From Desmospora activa DSM 45169 (GTDB taxonomy: Bacteria > Bacillota > Bacilli > Thermoactinomycetales > DSM-45169), in contig NZ_PZZP01000003.1 of NCBI RefSeq assembly GCF_003046315.1, positions 62,001 through 126,000 of the forward strand: a stretch of 64,000 nucleotides of DNA, given 5' to 3'. The translations under genes were made by a program, and so were the position numbers. This document shows, piece by piece, positions 8,988 to 19,904 of the stretch. The notes under the pieces were generated by a model. That model did not search any database. It was not told the origin of the DNA and was given only the letters and a program-made list of their open reading frames with translations. How positions within the stretch are numbered: the first letter of the stretch is position 1; every line of letters begins with the position of its first letter.

Positions 8988-9664
8988 TGTTCCATACTCC
9001 TCTTTTTCCAGATTGCGTCGGCTAACACCCAATCTTCCGGCGTGGTCAATTTGATATTGTCATATTCCCCTGCCACAATACGTACCGAGGCGCCAATCGC
9101 CTCCACCAACATCGCATCATCCGTCGCCGGGACATCTGAATCGGCTTGTTGATGGGCCTGGAGCAGGAGATCGCGACGAAAAGCTTGGGGTGTTTGCACC
9201 GCCCACAAGCGACTACGCTTCAGGGTATGGGAAACGACACCCGCTTCCACCTCTTTGATCGTATCCTTCACCGGAACCGCCAAAATCGCCGCCCCTGTCT
9301 CCTGCGCTGCCGTCAACAAAGCGGTGATGCGCTCATGGGAGACAAACGGGCGCACGGCGTCATGGACGAGGACCCACTCCGACTGCAGGCGCTTCAACCC
9401 TTCAAATACACTCTGTTGGCGCTCCCGTCCACCAGGGACCACTTCCACCCCTGAGGACGAAAGTCCGTATTCAGCCAACAGCGACTCCACCTGTGCCATC
9501 TCATCACGACCAGCTGCCACAACCGTGTGCTTCACTGCGGGATGAGTCGTCATCACACGCAGCGTCCGAATGAAGATCGGTTCACCGTACAAATCGAGGA
9601 ATTGCTTGCTGACAGCGCTTTTCATCCGTTTTCCTTTTCCAGCTGCCGGGATGACTACACCCAC
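8984..9664 (-). CDS. ispD: 2-C-methyl-D-erythritol 4-phosphate cytidylyltransferase
   Basis: About 226 residues. It makes CDP-methylerythritol from CTP and MEP in isoprenoid synthesis. The nucleotide-binding loop [32 protein letters not shown] and the C-terminal [10 protein letters not shown] are typical. I place the start at GTG 9664, 6 bases after GGTGGAG, though TTG at 9670 is possible. Between yacL and ispD there is a strong GC-rich hairpin (9703-9732) without a T tract, perhaps an mRNA processing or stability element. Confidence 0.95.
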   Translation of the reverse strand: MGVVIPAAGKGKRMKSAVSKQFLDLYGEPIFIRTLRVMTTHPAVKHTVVAAGRDEMAQVESLLAEYGLSSSGVEVVPGGRERQQSVFEGLKRLQSEWVLVHDAVRPFVSHERITALLTAAQETGAAILAVPVKDTIKEVEAGVVSHTLKRSRLWAVQTPQAFRRDLLLQAHQQADSDVPATDDAMLVEAIGASVRIVAGEYDNIKLTTPEDWVLADAIWKKRSMEQ

Positions 9665-9754
9665 ACTCAAGTCTCCACCAATCTCCTCTCAAACACAAGA
9701 GTGCCCGGAGACGGCGTTTCCCGTCGCCGGGCCTGCTCTCGGTGTTTTACGCGC

Positions 9755-10837
9755 TTAGAGCGCCTTTTCCAACAGTTTCGGTTTGGCGAAAATCATTCTC
9801 CCTGCAGATGTTTGTAACACACTGGTGACCAATACGTCAATCCGTTCCCCGATGTATTCGCGGCCACCTTCGATCACGATCATTGTACCATCATCTAAGT
9901 ATGCAACGCCTTGACCATGTTCTTTCCCGTCCTTGATCACCTGTACGTTTATCTCTTCCCCTGGTAAGACGACGGGTTTGACCGCATTGGCCAAGTCATT
10001 GATGTTGAGCACTTTTACCCCTTGTAACTCACATACTTTATTCAAATTAAAATCGTTGGTCACCACTTTGCCGGAAAGTACTTTAGCCAACTTAACCAAT
10101 TTGCTGTCCACTTCCGACACTTCTTCAAAATCCCCTTCATAGATCAAAACACGCATATTGAGTTCTTTTTGGATTTTGTTCAAAATATCGAGACCGCGCC
10201 GCCCCCGATTTCGTTTTAGCACATCAGAGGAATCAGCGATATGTTGCAGCTCTTCCAACACAAAGCTAGGAATTACCAACGTTCCTTCTAAAAAGCCCGT
10301 CCGACAGATATCGGCAATTCGTCCATCAATAATGACACTGGTATCTAAAATCTTATGTTCAACCTCGCGGGCTTCTTTTTCTTTTCGTTTGTCTTTGGTT
10401 TGACGTCCCATCGTAAAGACGGACATCAATTCATCCCGTTTCTTATATCCGACCCGGAAACCTAAGTATCCCAAAATGCCCGAGGCCAGGAAGGGAAGAA
10501 CCGAGGAAACGCCGGGAATCGGAAGTTCGGACAAGGGAGGTTCGATCAGAAATCCGACAATAAGACCGAAGATCAATCCCAGTGCTCCAAACAATACATC
10601 CGCGGCGGGAATCTTAACCAGTCGCTCCTCACTCCATTGTATCCATTGTACAATGGGTTGGGAGAGCCACAGGGTCAACACATACAGCATGATTGCCCCC
10701 ACAGCGGCTCCAACGTATGGGGGAGCCGGAGGATTCCATTGGAGCGCCTCAAATGCAAGCGGTCCCAATGTAAACCCGAGTGTGGCTCCCATCAAGGCAA
10801 AAGCGATCTGCACAAATCTCTTTAACACGGGGTTCAC
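9755..10837 (-). CDS. yacL: YacL-family membrane PIN-TRAM protein
   Basis: 360 residues. Four hydrophobic helices occupy roughly residues 8-130. A PIN nuclease-like domain follows (HKILDTSVIIDGRIADICRT ... KVVTNDFNLNKVCELQGVKV) with conserved acidic residues. The C-terminal TRAM-like region (GREYIGERIDVLVTSVLQTS) probably binds RNA. Start GTG at 10837 lies right after GAGGAG. The family is conserved in this chromosomal block, but its substrate is not established. Confidence 0.92.
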   Translation of the reverse strand: MNPVLKRFVQIAFALMGATLGFTLGPLAFEALQWNPPAPPYVGAAVGAIMLYVLTLWLSQPIVQWIQWSEERLVKIPAADVLFGALGLIFGLIVGFLIEPPLSELPIPGVSSVLPFLASGILGYLGFRVGYKKRDELMSVFTMGRQTKDKRKEKEAREVEHKILDTSVIIDGRIADICRTGFLEGTLVIPSFVLEELQHIADSSDVLKRNRGRRGLDILNKIQKELNMRVLIYEGDFEEVSEVDSKLVKLAKVLSGKVVTNDFNLNKVCELQGVKVLNINDLANAVKPVVLPGEEINVQVIKDGKEHGQGVAYLDDGTMIVIEGGREYIGERIDVLVTSVLQTSAGRMIFAKPKLLEKAL

Positions 10838-10929
10838 CTCCTCATTAGCATTATAGACAATCTCGATGAATGAAAACCCTATTGTTTGCGATCGTTGAGG
10901 ATCGATTCCCGTACACCCCGTAAAACCCG

Positions 10930-11427
10930 TTAACTGGAAGCCTTTTCCTCCGAACAGATCACTTCATCCAGGAGCCCGAAAGCCTGGTTTTCGTCCATTT
11001 CCTTTGCAAGCACCAATTCGCTGATCAGGATTTGGCGAGCATTGTCCAACATCTTACGCTCCCCCGTGGACAACCCCTTTTCCCGGTCGCGGAGCATCAA
11101 GCAACGTACGACATCGGCCATATCATAAATATCGCCGCTCTTCATCTTGTCCAGATTAGCCCGGTATCGTCTGTTCCAATTGTTTGAGACATCTGGATCC
11201 TTTTCTCCCAGGCGCTCGATCACTTCTGTGATCGTCTCCTCGCTAACCACTTCCCGCAAACCGATGGATTCCACCTTGGACATGGGGATCATCACCTTCA
11301 TGTCGCCGATTGGCATCCGCATTACATAATAATGTTGGGACTGGCCGAGGATCTCTTTTTCTTCGATGGACTCGATAATGCCTGCTCCATGCATGGGGTA
11401 GACCACTTTGTCGCCGATATTGAACAA
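10930..11427 (-). CDS. carD: CarD-family transcription factor
   Basis: 165 residues. The N-terminal RNA-polymerase-interacting Tudor-like domain (FNIGDKVVYPMHGAGIIESI) resembles that of the repair factor Mfd. The helical C-terminal domain (MLRDREKGLSTGERKMLDNA) binds near the promoter bubble. CarD proteins stabilise open complexes. TTG at 11427 has GGAGGTGGG at good spacing, so I prefer it to the codon at 11448, which falls within the ribosome site. Two promoter-like elements precede it. Confidence 0.92.
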   Translation of the reverse strand: MFNIGDKVVYPMHGAGIIESIEEKEILGQSQHYYVMRMPIGDMKVMIPMSKVESIGLREVVSEETITEVIERLGEKDPDVSNNWNRRYRANLDKMKSGDIYDMADVVRCLMLRDREKGLSTGERKMLDNARQILISELVLAKEMDENQAFGLLDEVICSEEKASS

Positions 11428-11460
11428 AAAACCCACCTCCAAGGGCAATATCCATTTTCC

Positions 11461-11535
11461 AAGATATCACAACCGCGGAGGAATGTCAATAAATTTAAAA
11501 TGAATATATTAGCACATTGAAGCTAAGAACGTCAA
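11461..11535 (-). promoter_or_regulatory. Tandem sigma-A promoters of carD
   Basis: Proximal: TTGACA (11489-11484), 17 bases, TATCTT (11466-11461). Distal: TTGACG (11535-11530), 18 bases, TAATAT (11511-11506). Both lie just upstream of carD. Confidence 0.65.
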
Positions 11536-11580
11536 TAGTTTTTTCTATTGAAGTAGAGAGCCCATCTTTTATCTGGAAAA

Positions 11581-11610
11581 TTGACACTTGTTACAAATCA
11601 CAGCTATAAT
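11581..11610 (+). promoter_or_regulatory. Sigma-A promoter of the divergent small gene
   Basis: TTGACA at 11581-11586 and TATAAT at 11605-11610, with 18 bases between. It is the clearest consensus promoter in the housekeeping block and points to the gene at 11697. Confidence 0.8.
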
Positions 11611-11696
11611 ATTCTTGCGGAAAATTTTCAGTCGCTTCCGATATTTTGCCCAACCCCGTCAACAACGGGTTCTCGGAACTAAAAGAGGTGAAAGGA

Positions 11697-12092
11697 ATGG
11701 ATAGCATAGGCTTAGACCCCTTTCAACAACAAGTCTCCGATTTGCTACTTCGCCATCGTAGTGTTTTGGACATCTCCTCCAAGTATCAAGAATCCAATAG
11801 CCGCGTTAACCGCGCCATGGTTAAAGCCGTGACGGAATGCGGATGTATCGAAGTTCAAGCCTCCCGCCAACCTTTTCAAGCTGAACAGGATCTCAACCAA
11901 GTAAAAGATTCGTTGGACACGCATATGGTCGGCGGTCTGTGCGATCATTGTCTTGATGTAATCAAAGAGGAAATGGGTAAAAATTTATTCTATCTGACAG
12001 CAATGTGCAACTTATTGGACATCCGCTTGGAAGAAGTGATTGAAACAGAGAGTCAAAAACTGTCGACGCTGGGTGTGTTCAATTTGCGATAA
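11697..12092 (+). CDS. Conserved Bacillales protein of unknown function
   Basis: 131 residues from ATG 11697, 6 bases after GAGGTG. It is soluble and mostly helical by composition. The family is recognisable by FQQQVSDLLLRHRSVLDISS, a TECGCIEV motif, GGLCDHCLDVIKEEMGKNLF and an invariant-looking end, KLSTLGVFNLR. The CxC and CxxC pairs could bind metal. I recall near-identical proteins across Bacillales, sometimes listed under a DUF (DUF1573, from memory), but their role is unknown. It is the only plus-strand gene within the minus-strand block and has its own strong promoter. Confidence 0.85.
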   Translation: MDSIGLDPFQQQVSDLLLRHRSVLDISSKYQESNSRVNRAMVKAVTECGCIEVQASRQPFQAEQDLNQVKDSLDTHMVGGLCDHCLDVIKEEMGKNLFYLTAMCNLLDIRLEEVIETESQKLSTLGVFNLR

Positions 12093-12308
12093 AAGCGGAA
12101 AATAAAGGGAGTGTACGGGTACTTACACGGATTCTCTCTTTCAATAAAAAACTCCTCCCTTTTTTTCTAATTTATTGTAGAAAAATAAAACAACTACTCT
12201 CCTTTTTGCGATTTCCGCTTGTCGCCACATTTACTCAGCTACGCGATGTCGATTCGGACAAACCTATAAACTATAACGGGTTTCTTAAGCAAAAAGATGT
12301 CACTCAGG

Positions 12309-12341
12309 AAAAAAAACGAGCGCTTTCATATAAGCGCTCGT
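12309..12341 (-). terminator. Rho-independent terminator of pssA
   Basis: A perfect 10-bp stem ACGAGCGCTT/AAGCGCTCGT has a 6-base loop. On the minus strand a run of T follows (TTTTTTTTCC). It lies 24 bases beyond the pssA stop. Confidence 0.9.
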
Positions 12342-12364
12342 TTGCTTTCGGTTGTACTGCAACT

Positions 12365-13078
12365 TTACGGTTTTAATTCTTCCACCGGCTCATCCGCATT
12401 TCGTTTGCGGCGGCGGGAGATACTGCGCCTCAGGCCGAAAAAGGCGTACAATGCCAGCGGAATAAAGACGATCTTAGGAAACTCCTCCGGGTATCGAGCC
12501 ACCAGCCAAGCCAACAGAATAATGATCAACGGAGAGATCCAATAAACGCTACGCGGAATCCCCAGACGTTTAAAGTTGGGGTACTTGAGCCGACTCACCA
12601 TCAGATAGGAAAGAATCAGCATTCCCATCACTAATAACAGCGGGCTGGCAACCATATCGCTATACAGGGCCATTGTAGCCAAAACCCCACCCGCCGCTGT
12701 GATCGGCAAGCCGATAAAATAACCCGGGATACCGGGCCGAACATTGAAACGCGCCAATCGGAGCGCCCCGCAAATTGGAAAAATAGCAGTGATTAGCCAA
12801 CCGAAGATACCCAGTTCATGAAGAATAGAAGTATACATGATTAGTGCAGGAGCGACTCCAAAAGAGATCACGTCCGACAGGGAGTCCAACTCTTTACCAA
12901 ATTCACTCTGGGTGTTCAGCATCCGCGCTACCCGGCCATCCAACCCATCTAAAAACATACTGATAATAACCATGATCGCACCGTATTTCCATTCACCTTG
13001 GATGGCGAGAATCATCGCAACAATGCCTAAAAACAAGTTCCCGACAGTAAAAATATTGGGCAATGCTCTTGCAAACAT
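12365..13078 (-). CDS. pssA: CDP-diacylglycerol-serine O-phosphatidyltransferase
   Basis: 237 residues with about six membrane segments. The CDP-alcohol phosphatidyltransferase motif appears as DGLDGRVARMLNTQSEFGKE followed by LDSLSDVISFGVAP (D-G-x2-A-R-x8-G-x3-D-x3-D). The enzyme makes phosphatidylserine, the precursor of phosphatidylethanolamine. The basic C-terminus (RRSISRRRKRN) is a usual membrane-proximal tail. It starts after ACAGGAGG and ends before a strong terminator. It is probably co-transcribed with or close behind disA, with about 100 bases between. Confidence 0.94.
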   Translation of the reverse strand: MFARALPNIFTVGNLFLGIVAMILAIQGEWKYGAIMVIISMFLDGLDGRVARMLNTQSEFGKELDSLSDVISFGVAPALIMYTSILHELGIFGWLITAIFPICGALRLARFNVRPGIPGYFIGLPITAAGGVLATMALYSDMVASPLLLVMGMLILSYLMVSRLKYPNFKRLGIPRSVYWISPLIIILLAWLVARYPEEFPKIVFIPLALYAFFGLRRSISRRRKRNADEPVEELKP

Positions 13079-13182
13079 GGGGGGAACCTCCTGTTAAAAT
13101 GAAAAAGTACCGCCTGGTGGGCGGGAGGATACCATCTCCTCCTCTCAGTATTTAACAATATGGTGTTTCCATTCTAGGGAAT

Positions 13183-14262
13183 TTAGATATGTCTGTCAAT
13201 AAAGACTTGCTCCTGAATTCGCTTTAACCCTTCTTTGATGGCGCGGGCGCGCACTTCCCCGATTCCCTCCACCTCATCCAGCTCCTCAATCGTAGCCAGC
13301 ATGACCCGGGGCAGAAACTCAAAATGACTAACCAACTTCTGAATGATCGGACCCGGTAGGCGCGGAATCTTGTGCAGAATGCGGTATCCCCGGGGTGAAA
13401 CCGCTTCTTCTTGCAGATTATTGTTTCCACTGTAACCCATAATACGCACGATATTGGCATGTTCCAGCAATTCGTCGGCGGAGAGTTTATCCAACTGGTT
13501 TAAGATACTTTCCGGTGATTGTGAGTAAGGTTCGCGACAATAATCCCGTATCACCAGATGGGCTTCCTCTTCCACATGAACCACCAGCTCTTCCAGCTGC
13601 ATGCTGATCAGTCGCCCCTCGGTGCCCAGCTCATTGATATAGCTTTCGATCTCACTTTTGATGCGAAGCACCATTTCAATACGCTGCATCACCATGGCCA
13701 CCTCGCTTAAGGTGACCAATTCTTCAAATTCAAGCGCCGACAGATTGGTCATCGATTGATCCAGTACCGATTTGTACTTCTCCAACGTCTGAATCGCCTG
13801 ATTTGCTTTGGTTAAAATGACGCCGAGGTCTTTTAAGGCATACCGGCTGTTTCCCTGATACAGGGTAATGATATTGCGTCGCTGGGAGATCGAGATTACC
13901 AGCTTACCGGTTTGCCGTGCCGTCCGCTGAGCGGTGCGATGCCGAATTCCCGTCTCTGTCGATGGAATGGAGGAACTGGGAACGAGTTGGGCATTGGCAT
14001 ACAAGATGCGGCGCCCATCGTTGGATAAAATGATGGCCCCGTCCATCTTCGCCAATTCGTACAGATAGGCGGGAGCAAACGGACAGTCGATATGGAACCC
14101 TCCATCCATCAGTTCCCGCATGCCCTCGTCGTAACCGACTACGATTAGTGCCCCTGTTTTCGCTCCTAAAACGTTGTCCAGGCCCTCCCGAAACAGCGTT
14201 CCCGGTGCTACCATACGTAGTGTTTCATGGTTGAAGTTGTTTTTTCTTATCTCTTCTTTCAA
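13183..14262 (-). CDS. disA: DNA integrity scanning diadenylate cyclase DisA
   Basis: 359 residues. It makes cyclic di-AMP from ATP and scans DNA for branched structures. The DAC domain holds the DGA motif at residues 74-76 and RHR at 107-109. A helical linker and a C-terminal helix-hairpin-helix domain ([20 protein letters not shown]) follow. TTG at 14262 overlaps the radA stop as TTGA, has GGGAGG 9 bases upstream and gives the normal length, so I reject the upstream codon at 14316 inside radA. Confidence 0.96.
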   Translation of the reverse strand: MKEEIRKNNFNHETLRMVAPGTLFREGLDNVLGAKTGALIVVGYDEGMRELMDGGFHIDCPFAPAYLYELAKMDGAIILSNDGRRILYANAQLVPSSSIPSTETGIRHRTAQRTARQTGKLVISISQRRNIITLYQGNSRYALKDLGVILTKANQAIQTLEKYKSVLDQSMTNLSALEFEELVTLSEVAMVMQRIEMVLRIKSEIESYINELGTEGRLISMQLEELVVHVEEEAHLVIRDYCREPYSQSPESILNQLDKLSADELLEHANIVRIMGYSGNNNLQEEAVSPRGYRILHKIPRLPGPIIQKLVSHFEFLPRVMLATIEELDEVEGIGEVRARAIKEGLKRIQEQVFIDRHI

Positions 14263-15641
14263 CGATCTGACCCTCCCAATGCTGCTTCCAACGCTTCTTC
14301 CAATGTATCGACCCACACCATCTCCACATCAGCGGGCGGTGTCCACCCACGCCGGTTTTTGGCCGGTACAACCGCTCGCTTAAAGCCCATATTGCGTATC
14401 TCGGATACACGCTGTTCTAGGCGACTTACCCCTCTCACCTCTCCAGTGAGGCCCACTTCCCCGATAAAAACATCCTTGGGGCGAGTCGGTTTGTCGCGAA
14501 AACTGGAAGCCAGACTGATCGCCACCGCCATATCGACAGCCGGTTCACCCAGTTTCACTCCACCCACCACATTGACATAGGCATCTTGGTTTTGCAAAAA
14601 CAGTCCCAGCCGTTTTTCTAAAACCGCCATAATCATGGTGACACGATGGTGATCCATCCCGGCAGCCATTCGCTTCGGTGTAGCAAAACTGGTCGACGAA
14701 ACGAGTGCTTGCAGTTCAATCAACACCGGCCGGGTTCCTTCCATGCTGGCAGTAACCGCAGAGCCAGCCACACCATGGGGACGCTCTGACAAAAACATCT
14801 CTGACGGATTTTCTACCTCCACCAAACCTTGGGCCCGCATCTCAAACAGGCCGATTTCATTGGTGGAACCGAATCGATTCTTCACCGCCCGCAGTACGCG
14901 ATAGGTGTGATGGCGCTCCCCTTCAAAATAAAGAACGCAATCCACCATATGTTCCAACATGCGGGGACCGGCGATCGCGCCTTCCTTGGTCACATGGCCC
15001 ACGATGATGATAGCCAAATTTTTCCCTTTGGCCAGCCGCATTAAACGTCCGGTGCATTCCCGCACTTGCGCAACGCTACCGGGTGCGGATGTAACATCCG
15101 GTTGATAGATGGTTTGGATGGAGTCCACCACCAGCAGCTTCGGCTGAATCTCCTCCACCAGCGCTTCAACCGATTCCAGATCCGTCTCTGCCGCCACAAA
15201 TAAGCGCGGATCCAATGCCTCCAATCGATCGGCACGCAACCGGGTCTGTTCCGTCGATTCTTCCCCGGATACATATAGTACCGGAAAATCCCGCCCGGCT
15301 AAGCGATGGGTTGCTTGCAACAGCAGCGTCGACTTTCCAATGCCGGGGTCGCCTCCCACCAATATCAGCGAACCGGGAACCAATCCTCCGCCCAACACGC
15401 GATTTAATTCACGGATGCCGGTATCGGCGCGGGGCTGTGTTAATTGGACGACTTCCGTGATCGGAGTGGCCTCCCGCTTGCGAACCCCGGTGGCGGCTAC
15501 CCCAGAGCGACCCGGGGCGTGACGGGACTCACGCTCTTCCACCAAGGTATTCCACTCGCCACACCCTGGGCAGCGTCCCATCCATTTGGGTGATTCATAG
15601 CCACATTCCTGACAAGTGAATTTTGATTTGATCTTTGCCAC
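14259..15641 (-). CDS. radA: DNA repair protein RadA (Sms)
   Basis: 460 residues. It has an N-terminal zinc ribbon ([18 protein letters not shown]), a RecA-like ATPase with Walker [13 protein letters not shown] near residue 95, the RadA KNRFG motif and a C-terminal Lon-protease-like domain ([31 protein letters not shown]). It promotes branch migration in recombination. I prefer GTG 15641 (GGGGA 6 bases before) over the longer frame. A -10-like TATAAT occurs near 15680, so a local promoter is possible. Confidence 0.95.
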   Translation of the reverse strand: MAKIKSKFTCQECGYESPKWMGRCPGCGEWNTLVEERESRHAPGRSGVAATGVRKREATPITEVVQLTQPRADTGIRELNRVLGGGLVPGSLILVGGDPGIGKSTLLLQATHRLAGRDFPVLYVSGEESTEQTRLRADRLEALDPRLFVAAETDLESVEALVEEIQPKLLVVDSIQTIYQPDVTSAPGSVAQVRECTGRLMRLAKGKNLAIIIVGHVTKEGAIAGPRMLEHMVDCVLYFEGERHHTYRVLRAVKNRFGSTNEIGLFEMRAQGLVEVENPSEMFLSERPHGVAGSAVTASMEGTRPVLIELQALVSSTSFATPKRMAAGMDHHRVTMIMAVLEKRLGLFLQNQDAYVNVVGGVKLGEPAVDMAVAISLASSFRDKPTRPKDVFIGEVGLTGEVRGVSRLEQRVSEIRNMGFKRAVVPAKNRRGWTPPADVEMVWVDTLEEALEAALGGSDR

Positions 15642-15756
15642 TGCGAGTCCCCTATTCATGCATATGGTTTCTTTATCCATTATATCATCTTTTCCACCAA
15701 ATGCAGGCCACACCATAAAAAATCACCGCCTACAATAAGGGCGGTGAAAGTGATAT

Positions 15757-18204
15757 TTACGACTGAGCGGAATGGCTGAGGGCTGTGCGCGTCACTGTCA
15801 GCTCCCCGTCTTTTTCATCAATTTCAATGGTGTCGCCGTATTTAATGTTACCCTTCAGCAATTCTTCCGACAGCCGATCCTCGATATGCTTCTGGATCGC
15901 TCGCCGAAGTGGTCGCGCCCCATAAGTGGGATCAAATCCGGCCTTGGCCAGATAGCGTGTAGCTGCTTCCGAGAGGACAAAATCAATCTCCTGTTCCTTT
16001 AAGCGTTTGCGCAGGTCGCCGGACATCAAGGAGACGATCTCTTCCAAGTGTTCCTCTTTTAAGGAGTGGAAGACGATTAAGTCATCGATTCGATTGAGAA
16101 ATTCAGGACGGAAGCTTTTCTTCAGCTCTTCCATCACATTCTGTTTCATCGTCTCATATTCATCAGTGTCCGTCTGACCGGTAGCAAAGCCGAGTCGGGC
16201 GTTTTTGCGGATCATATCGGCACCGACGTTGGAGGTCATGATGATCACCGTGTTGCGGAAGTCGACGGTGCGCCCTTTGCCATCGGTGAGACGACCATCT
16301 TCCAGCACTTGCAGCATCACATTAAATACTTCGGGATGTGCTTTTTCCACCTCATCGAATAGGACGACGGAGTAAGGTTTGCGACGCACTTTTTCCGTCA
16401 GTTGCCCACCTTCATCATAGCCGACATATCCCGGCGGGGCCCCGACCAAACGGGCAGTAGTATGCTTCTCCATATACTCCGACATATCGATGCGAATCAT
16501 AGCACCTTCATCGCCAAACATCGACTCCGCCAACGCTCGCGCCAGTTCGGTTTTCCCCACGCCGGTAGGGCCAAGGAAAATAAAGGAGCCAATCGGTCGC
16601 TTGGGATCTTTTAGACCGGCACGGGCTCGCCGGATCGCCCTGGCGACGGAACGGACGGCTTCATCCTGCCCAATGACCCGCTGGTGCAAGATCTCCTCCA
16701 TTTTTAGCAGCCGCTCCGATTCCTCTTCAGCCAGCTTTTTCACCGGGATACCGGTCCAGCTGGCTACTACTTCGGCGATATCCTCCCCGGTTACTTGCGA
16801 ATCCGTCTTGCCTTGATCCGCTTTCCAACGATTGCGGGTGGATTCCAGCTCCTCCCGTAACTTCTGTTCCCGGTCCCGCAGTGAAGCCGCTTTTTCAAAC
16901 TCCTGGCTCTGCACAGCGGCATCCTTTTCCTTGCGCACTTCTTCCAGCTTCTGTTCCATCTCTTTTAGTTCTGGTGGCACGGTATAGGAGGAGAGGCGCA
17001 CCTTAGAGGCTGCTTCATCGACCAGATCAATCGCTTTATCCGGCAAAAAGCGCTCGGTGATATACCGGTCCGACAGCTTTACCGCTTGATCAATCGCCTC
17101 ATCGGTAATCTTCACCCGATGATGCGCTTCATAGCGATCCCGTAATCCCTGCAAAATCTGAAACGCTTCGTCCGCCGACGGCTCTTCCACGGTAATCGGT
17201 TGGAAGCGGCGCTCTAAAGCGGCATCCTTCTCGATGTATTTACGATACTCATCCAAGGTGGTGGCACCGATGCACTGTAGGTCACCCCGAGCCAGCGCCG
17301 GTTTGAGAATATTGGAGGCATCGATCGCCCCTTCTGCGCCACCGGCTCCGATCAAGGTGTGCAACTCATCGATAAATAGGATGACGTTACCCGCTTGTCG
17401 GATCTCATCCATGATCTTTTTCAACCGATCCTCAAATTCACCCCGGTATTTGGTACCGGCGACAACGGTCCCCATATCCAGGGTCATCACCCGTTTGCCT
17501 CGCAGGGTTTCCGGCGTTTCCCCGTCGACGATCTTCTGCGCCAAGCCTTCAGCAACTGCTGTTTTCCCGACACCAGGCTCCCCGATCAATACAGGGTTGT
17601 TTTTGGTACGCCGGGATAATACCTGGATCACCCGCTCAATCTCCTTACTGCGTCCAATTACGGGATCCAGATTATCCTCCTCGGCGGAGGCAGTCAAATC
17701 ACGGGCCAGACTGTCCAGTGTCGGTGTATTGGCCCCATTGCCGGCACTCTGATGGGAACTGACCGCTTCCGAACTGCCCAACAATTGTAGTACTTGTTGG
17801 CGCGCTTTGTTAAGGCTGACACCCAAGTTGTTGAGGACGCGGGCGGCCACCCCTTCTCCCTCCCGGATTAATCCCAGGAGGATGTGTTCGGTGCCCACAT
17901 AGGTATGACCCAGTTTACGGGCTTCGTCCATCGATAGCTCAATCACTTTTTTCGCTCGGGGGGTATAGGCGATATCAGCTGTTTGTCCCTGTCCGCGCCC
18001 TATCAGGGATTCCACTTCTTTCTGGATCTTTTCCAAACCGAGACCCAATCCCATCAGCGCTTTGGCCGCAATTCCTTCCCCTTCCCGCACCAACCCCAGC
18101 AGAATATGTTCGGTGCCGATATTGCCATGCCCTAAGCGGGCTGCTTCTTCCTGGGCCAGCGCCAACACTTTTTGCGCCCGTTCTGTAAATCGTCCAAACA
18201 TCAT
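15757..18204 (-). CDS. clpC: ATP-dependent Clp protease ATPase subunit ClpC
   Basis: 815 residues, normal for ClpC. Two N-terminal Clp repeats (residues about 1-145) are followed by AAA domain 1 with Walker [11 protein letters not shown]. The coiled M domain with a UVR motif ([20 protein letters not shown]) comes next, then AAA domain 2 with [11 protein letters not shown] and a C-terminal D2-small domain. It unfolds substrates for ClpP and, with McsB-made phosphoarginine tags, degrades damaged proteins and CtsR. ATG 18204 follows GAGGTG at 9 bases. It lies in the CtsR operon. Confidence 0.97.
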   Translation of the reverse strand: MMFGRFTERAQKVLALAQEEAARLGHGNIGTEHILLGLVREGEGIAAKALMGLGLGLEKIQKEVESLIGRGQGQTADIAYTPRAKKVIELSMDEARKLGHTYVGTEHILLGLIREGEGVAARVLNNLGVSLNKARQQVLQLLGSSEAVSSHQSAGNGANTPTLDSLARDLTASAEEDNLDPVIGRSKEIERVIQVLSRRTKNNPVLIGEPGVGKTAVAEGLAQKIVDGETPETLRGKRVMTLDMGTVVAGTKYRGEFEDRLKKIMDEIRQAGNVILFIDELHTLIGAGGAEGAIDASNILKPALARGDLQCIGATTLDEYRKYIEKDAALERRFQPITVEEPSADEAFQILQGLRDRYEAHHRVKITDEAIDQAVKLSDRYITERFLPDKAIDLVDEAASKVRLSSYTVPPELKEMEQKLEEVRKEKDAAVQSQEFEKAASLRDREQKLREELESTRNRWKADQGKTDSQVTGEDIAEVVASWTGIPVKKLAEEESERLLKMEEILHQRVIGQDEAVRSVARAIRRARAGLKDPKRPIGSFIFLGPTGVGKTELARALAESMFGDEGAMIRIDMSEYMEKHTTARLVGAPPGYVGYDEGGQLTEKVRRKPYSVVLFDEVEKAHPEVFNVMLQVLEDGRLTDGKGRTVDFRNTVIIMTSNVGADMIRKNARLGFATGQTDTDEYETMKQNVMEELKKSFRPEFLNRIDDLIVFHSLKEEHLEEIVSLMSGDLRKRLKEQEIDFVLSEAATRYLAKAGFDPTYGARPLRRAIQKHIEDRLSEELLKGNIKYGDTIEIDEKDGELTVTRTALSHSAQS

Positions 18205-18287
18205 GGGTGAATGCACCTCGCTTTTTGGGAAATATTCGTTCTCAGCTTATCGATTAGTAATGGAGTGGGATTTTTGAGTCTGCGTGC

Positions 18288-19355
18288 TCAATCCTGCTTA
18301 TGGATATGTTCCCGAATCATCGTCGCCCGCCGGATGTCTCTTTCATCCGAATCCAACCGCATCTGGGCGTGTTGTTGCAAAAATCCGGGTTGTGTCTTTA
18401 CCATCAATTCATTCATCACATTGGCGGAAACTGCCGACAAGATGCCGAGATCGACACCCAATCTCACGTCGGAGAGTCGTTCCATCGCTTCTTTGGAACT
18501 GATCACCCGTGCATGGCCTAAGATCCCCAATGAACGGTGTACCCGATCTTCCAATGGAATCCGGGTCGTTTCCATCAGACGCCGGCGGGCATTTTTTTCA
18601 TGTTCAATCATCTGGCGGACGACACTCTGCAATTTATCGATGATCTCCTCTTCCGCTTGCCCCAGAGTGACCTGATTGGATACCTGGTACAGGTTGCCCA
18701 ATGCTTCCGAACCTTCGCCGTAAATCCCTCGCACCGCCAGACCTACCTGCGTAATCGCCGGAAACAGGCGATTGCGCTGCTGTGTCATCGCCAACGCCGG
18801 CAAATGGACCATTACCGACGCCCGAATCCCGGTACCTACATTCGTGGGGCAGCTGGTAAGAAAGCCGCTTTTTTCATTAAAAGCATAAGAAAGCGTGTTT
18901 TCAAACCAATCATCCAACTCATTGGCCAAGCGCCATGCTTCAAAAGGTTGAAATCCAGGAAACAGACATTGAATCCGGATGTGATCTTCTTCATTGATCA
19001 TGATGCTGACTGCTTCGTTCGCAGAGAGGACCACCGCTCCACAGCGCGATTCTTCCGCCAGATGGGGACTGATGAGATGTTTCTCCACCAACACGCGCTT
19101 TTCCAGATCGGATAAATCATCCATCCGTAAGAGCTCCGCTTTTCGCAGAATGGGATGAACCGGCTCCTGGCGCAGCGCTTCCTCTACTTTTCGCACCACT
19201 TCTGCAGACTGACTGGAAGTAGCCAACATCGGAAACGGAAGGCCAGACAAATTGCGGGCAACCCGCACGCGGCTGGAGATAACAATATCCGACTGCGGAC
19301 CTTCGCCGCGCATCCATTCGCTCAATGCGTGTTGGGTAAACCGTCGGAGTGACAT
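18288..19355 (-). CDS. mcsB: Protein arginine kinase McsB
   Basis: 355 residues, homologous to phosphagen kinases. IVISSRVRVARNLSGLPFP is the ATP-binding start, the VLSANEAVSIMINEEDHIRI region carries the catalytic acids, and GFLTSCPTNVGTGIRASVMV is the substrate-cysteine signature. It phosphorylates arginines, marking proteins for ClpCP. The allosteric C-terminal RDIRRA-type sequence (DSDERDIRRATMIREH) is retained. It sits between mcsA and clpC. Confidence 0.96.
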   Translation of the reverse strand: MSLRRFTQHALSEWMRGEGPQSDIVISSRVRVARNLSGLPFPMLATSSQSAEVVRKVEEALRQEPVHPILRKAELLRMDDLSDLEKRVLVEKHLISPHLAEESRCGAVVLSANEAVSIMINEEDHIRIQCLFPGFQPFEAWRLANELDDWFENTLSYAFNEKSGFLTSCPTNVGTGIRASVMVHLPALAMTQQRNRLFPAITQVGLAVRGIYGEGSEALGNLYQVSNQVTLGQAEEEIIDKLQSVVRQMIEHEKNARRRLMETTRIPLEDRVHRSLGILGHARVISSKEAMERLSDVRLGVDLGILSAVSANVMNELMVKTQPGFLQQHAQMRLDSDERDIRRATMIREHIHKQD

Positions 19356-19370
19356 GCCAGCTTCTTCCCC

Positions 19371-19898
19371 CTACCCTTGCAATTTTTCCTGAAGCGAGCG
19401 AATATGATCTCGCAACCGTGCCGCCTCTTCAAATTCTTCATTTTGTATTCGTTTGGATAACTCACCCCGCAACTGTTCAATTTCGCGGCGCAGTTTCAAC
19501 TTTCCTCCGGTGCGCTGCGGCACCTTCCCCCGATGGGAAGTATTGCCGTGCACCCGCCGAAACAAGGGTTCCAAACGTTCGCCAAAAGCTTGGTAGCAAT
19601 TACTACAGCCAAATCGTCCAATTTTGCTAAACTGATTGTATGTCAGACCGCAGGTGGGACAGCGCAAGACAGAAGGAGCTTCTGTTTGGCCCCGCGGTTT
19701 CCCTTCAGCGACAGAAGGCTCCATATTGAGCAATCCGGACAATAAATGATGAATCGAAAATCCACCGTCAAAGCCCGGCATCTGTTCGCCTTTGTCGCGG
19801 GCACAACTATCGCACAGATGAAACTCCGTCTTTTCCCCATTGATAATTTTGGTGTAGTGGAGGGTAGCGGGACGCTTTCCGCATTCCTGGCACTGCAT
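19371..19898 (-). CDS. mcsA: McsA, activator of McsB
   Basis: 175 residues. It has two zinc-binding clusters: CQECGKRPATLHYTKI...CDSC at the N-terminus and CPTCGLTYNQF...CSNCYQ in the middle. A C-terminal UVR motif (NEEFEEAARLRDHIRSLQ) completes it. It binds and activates McsB and helps control CtsR under heat or thiol stress. The gene follows ctsR with a 6-base gap. Confidence 0.95.
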   Translation of the reverse strand: MQCQECGKRPATLHYTKIINGEKTEFHLCDSCARDKGEQMPGFDGGFSIHHLLSGLLNMEPSVAEGKPRGQTEAPSVLRCPTCGLTYNQFSKIGRFGCSNCYQAFGERLEPLFRRVHGNTSHRGKVPQRTGGKLKLRREIEQLRGELSKRIQNEEFEEAARLRDHIRSLQEKLQG

Positions 19899-19904
19899 CG
19901 GAAG

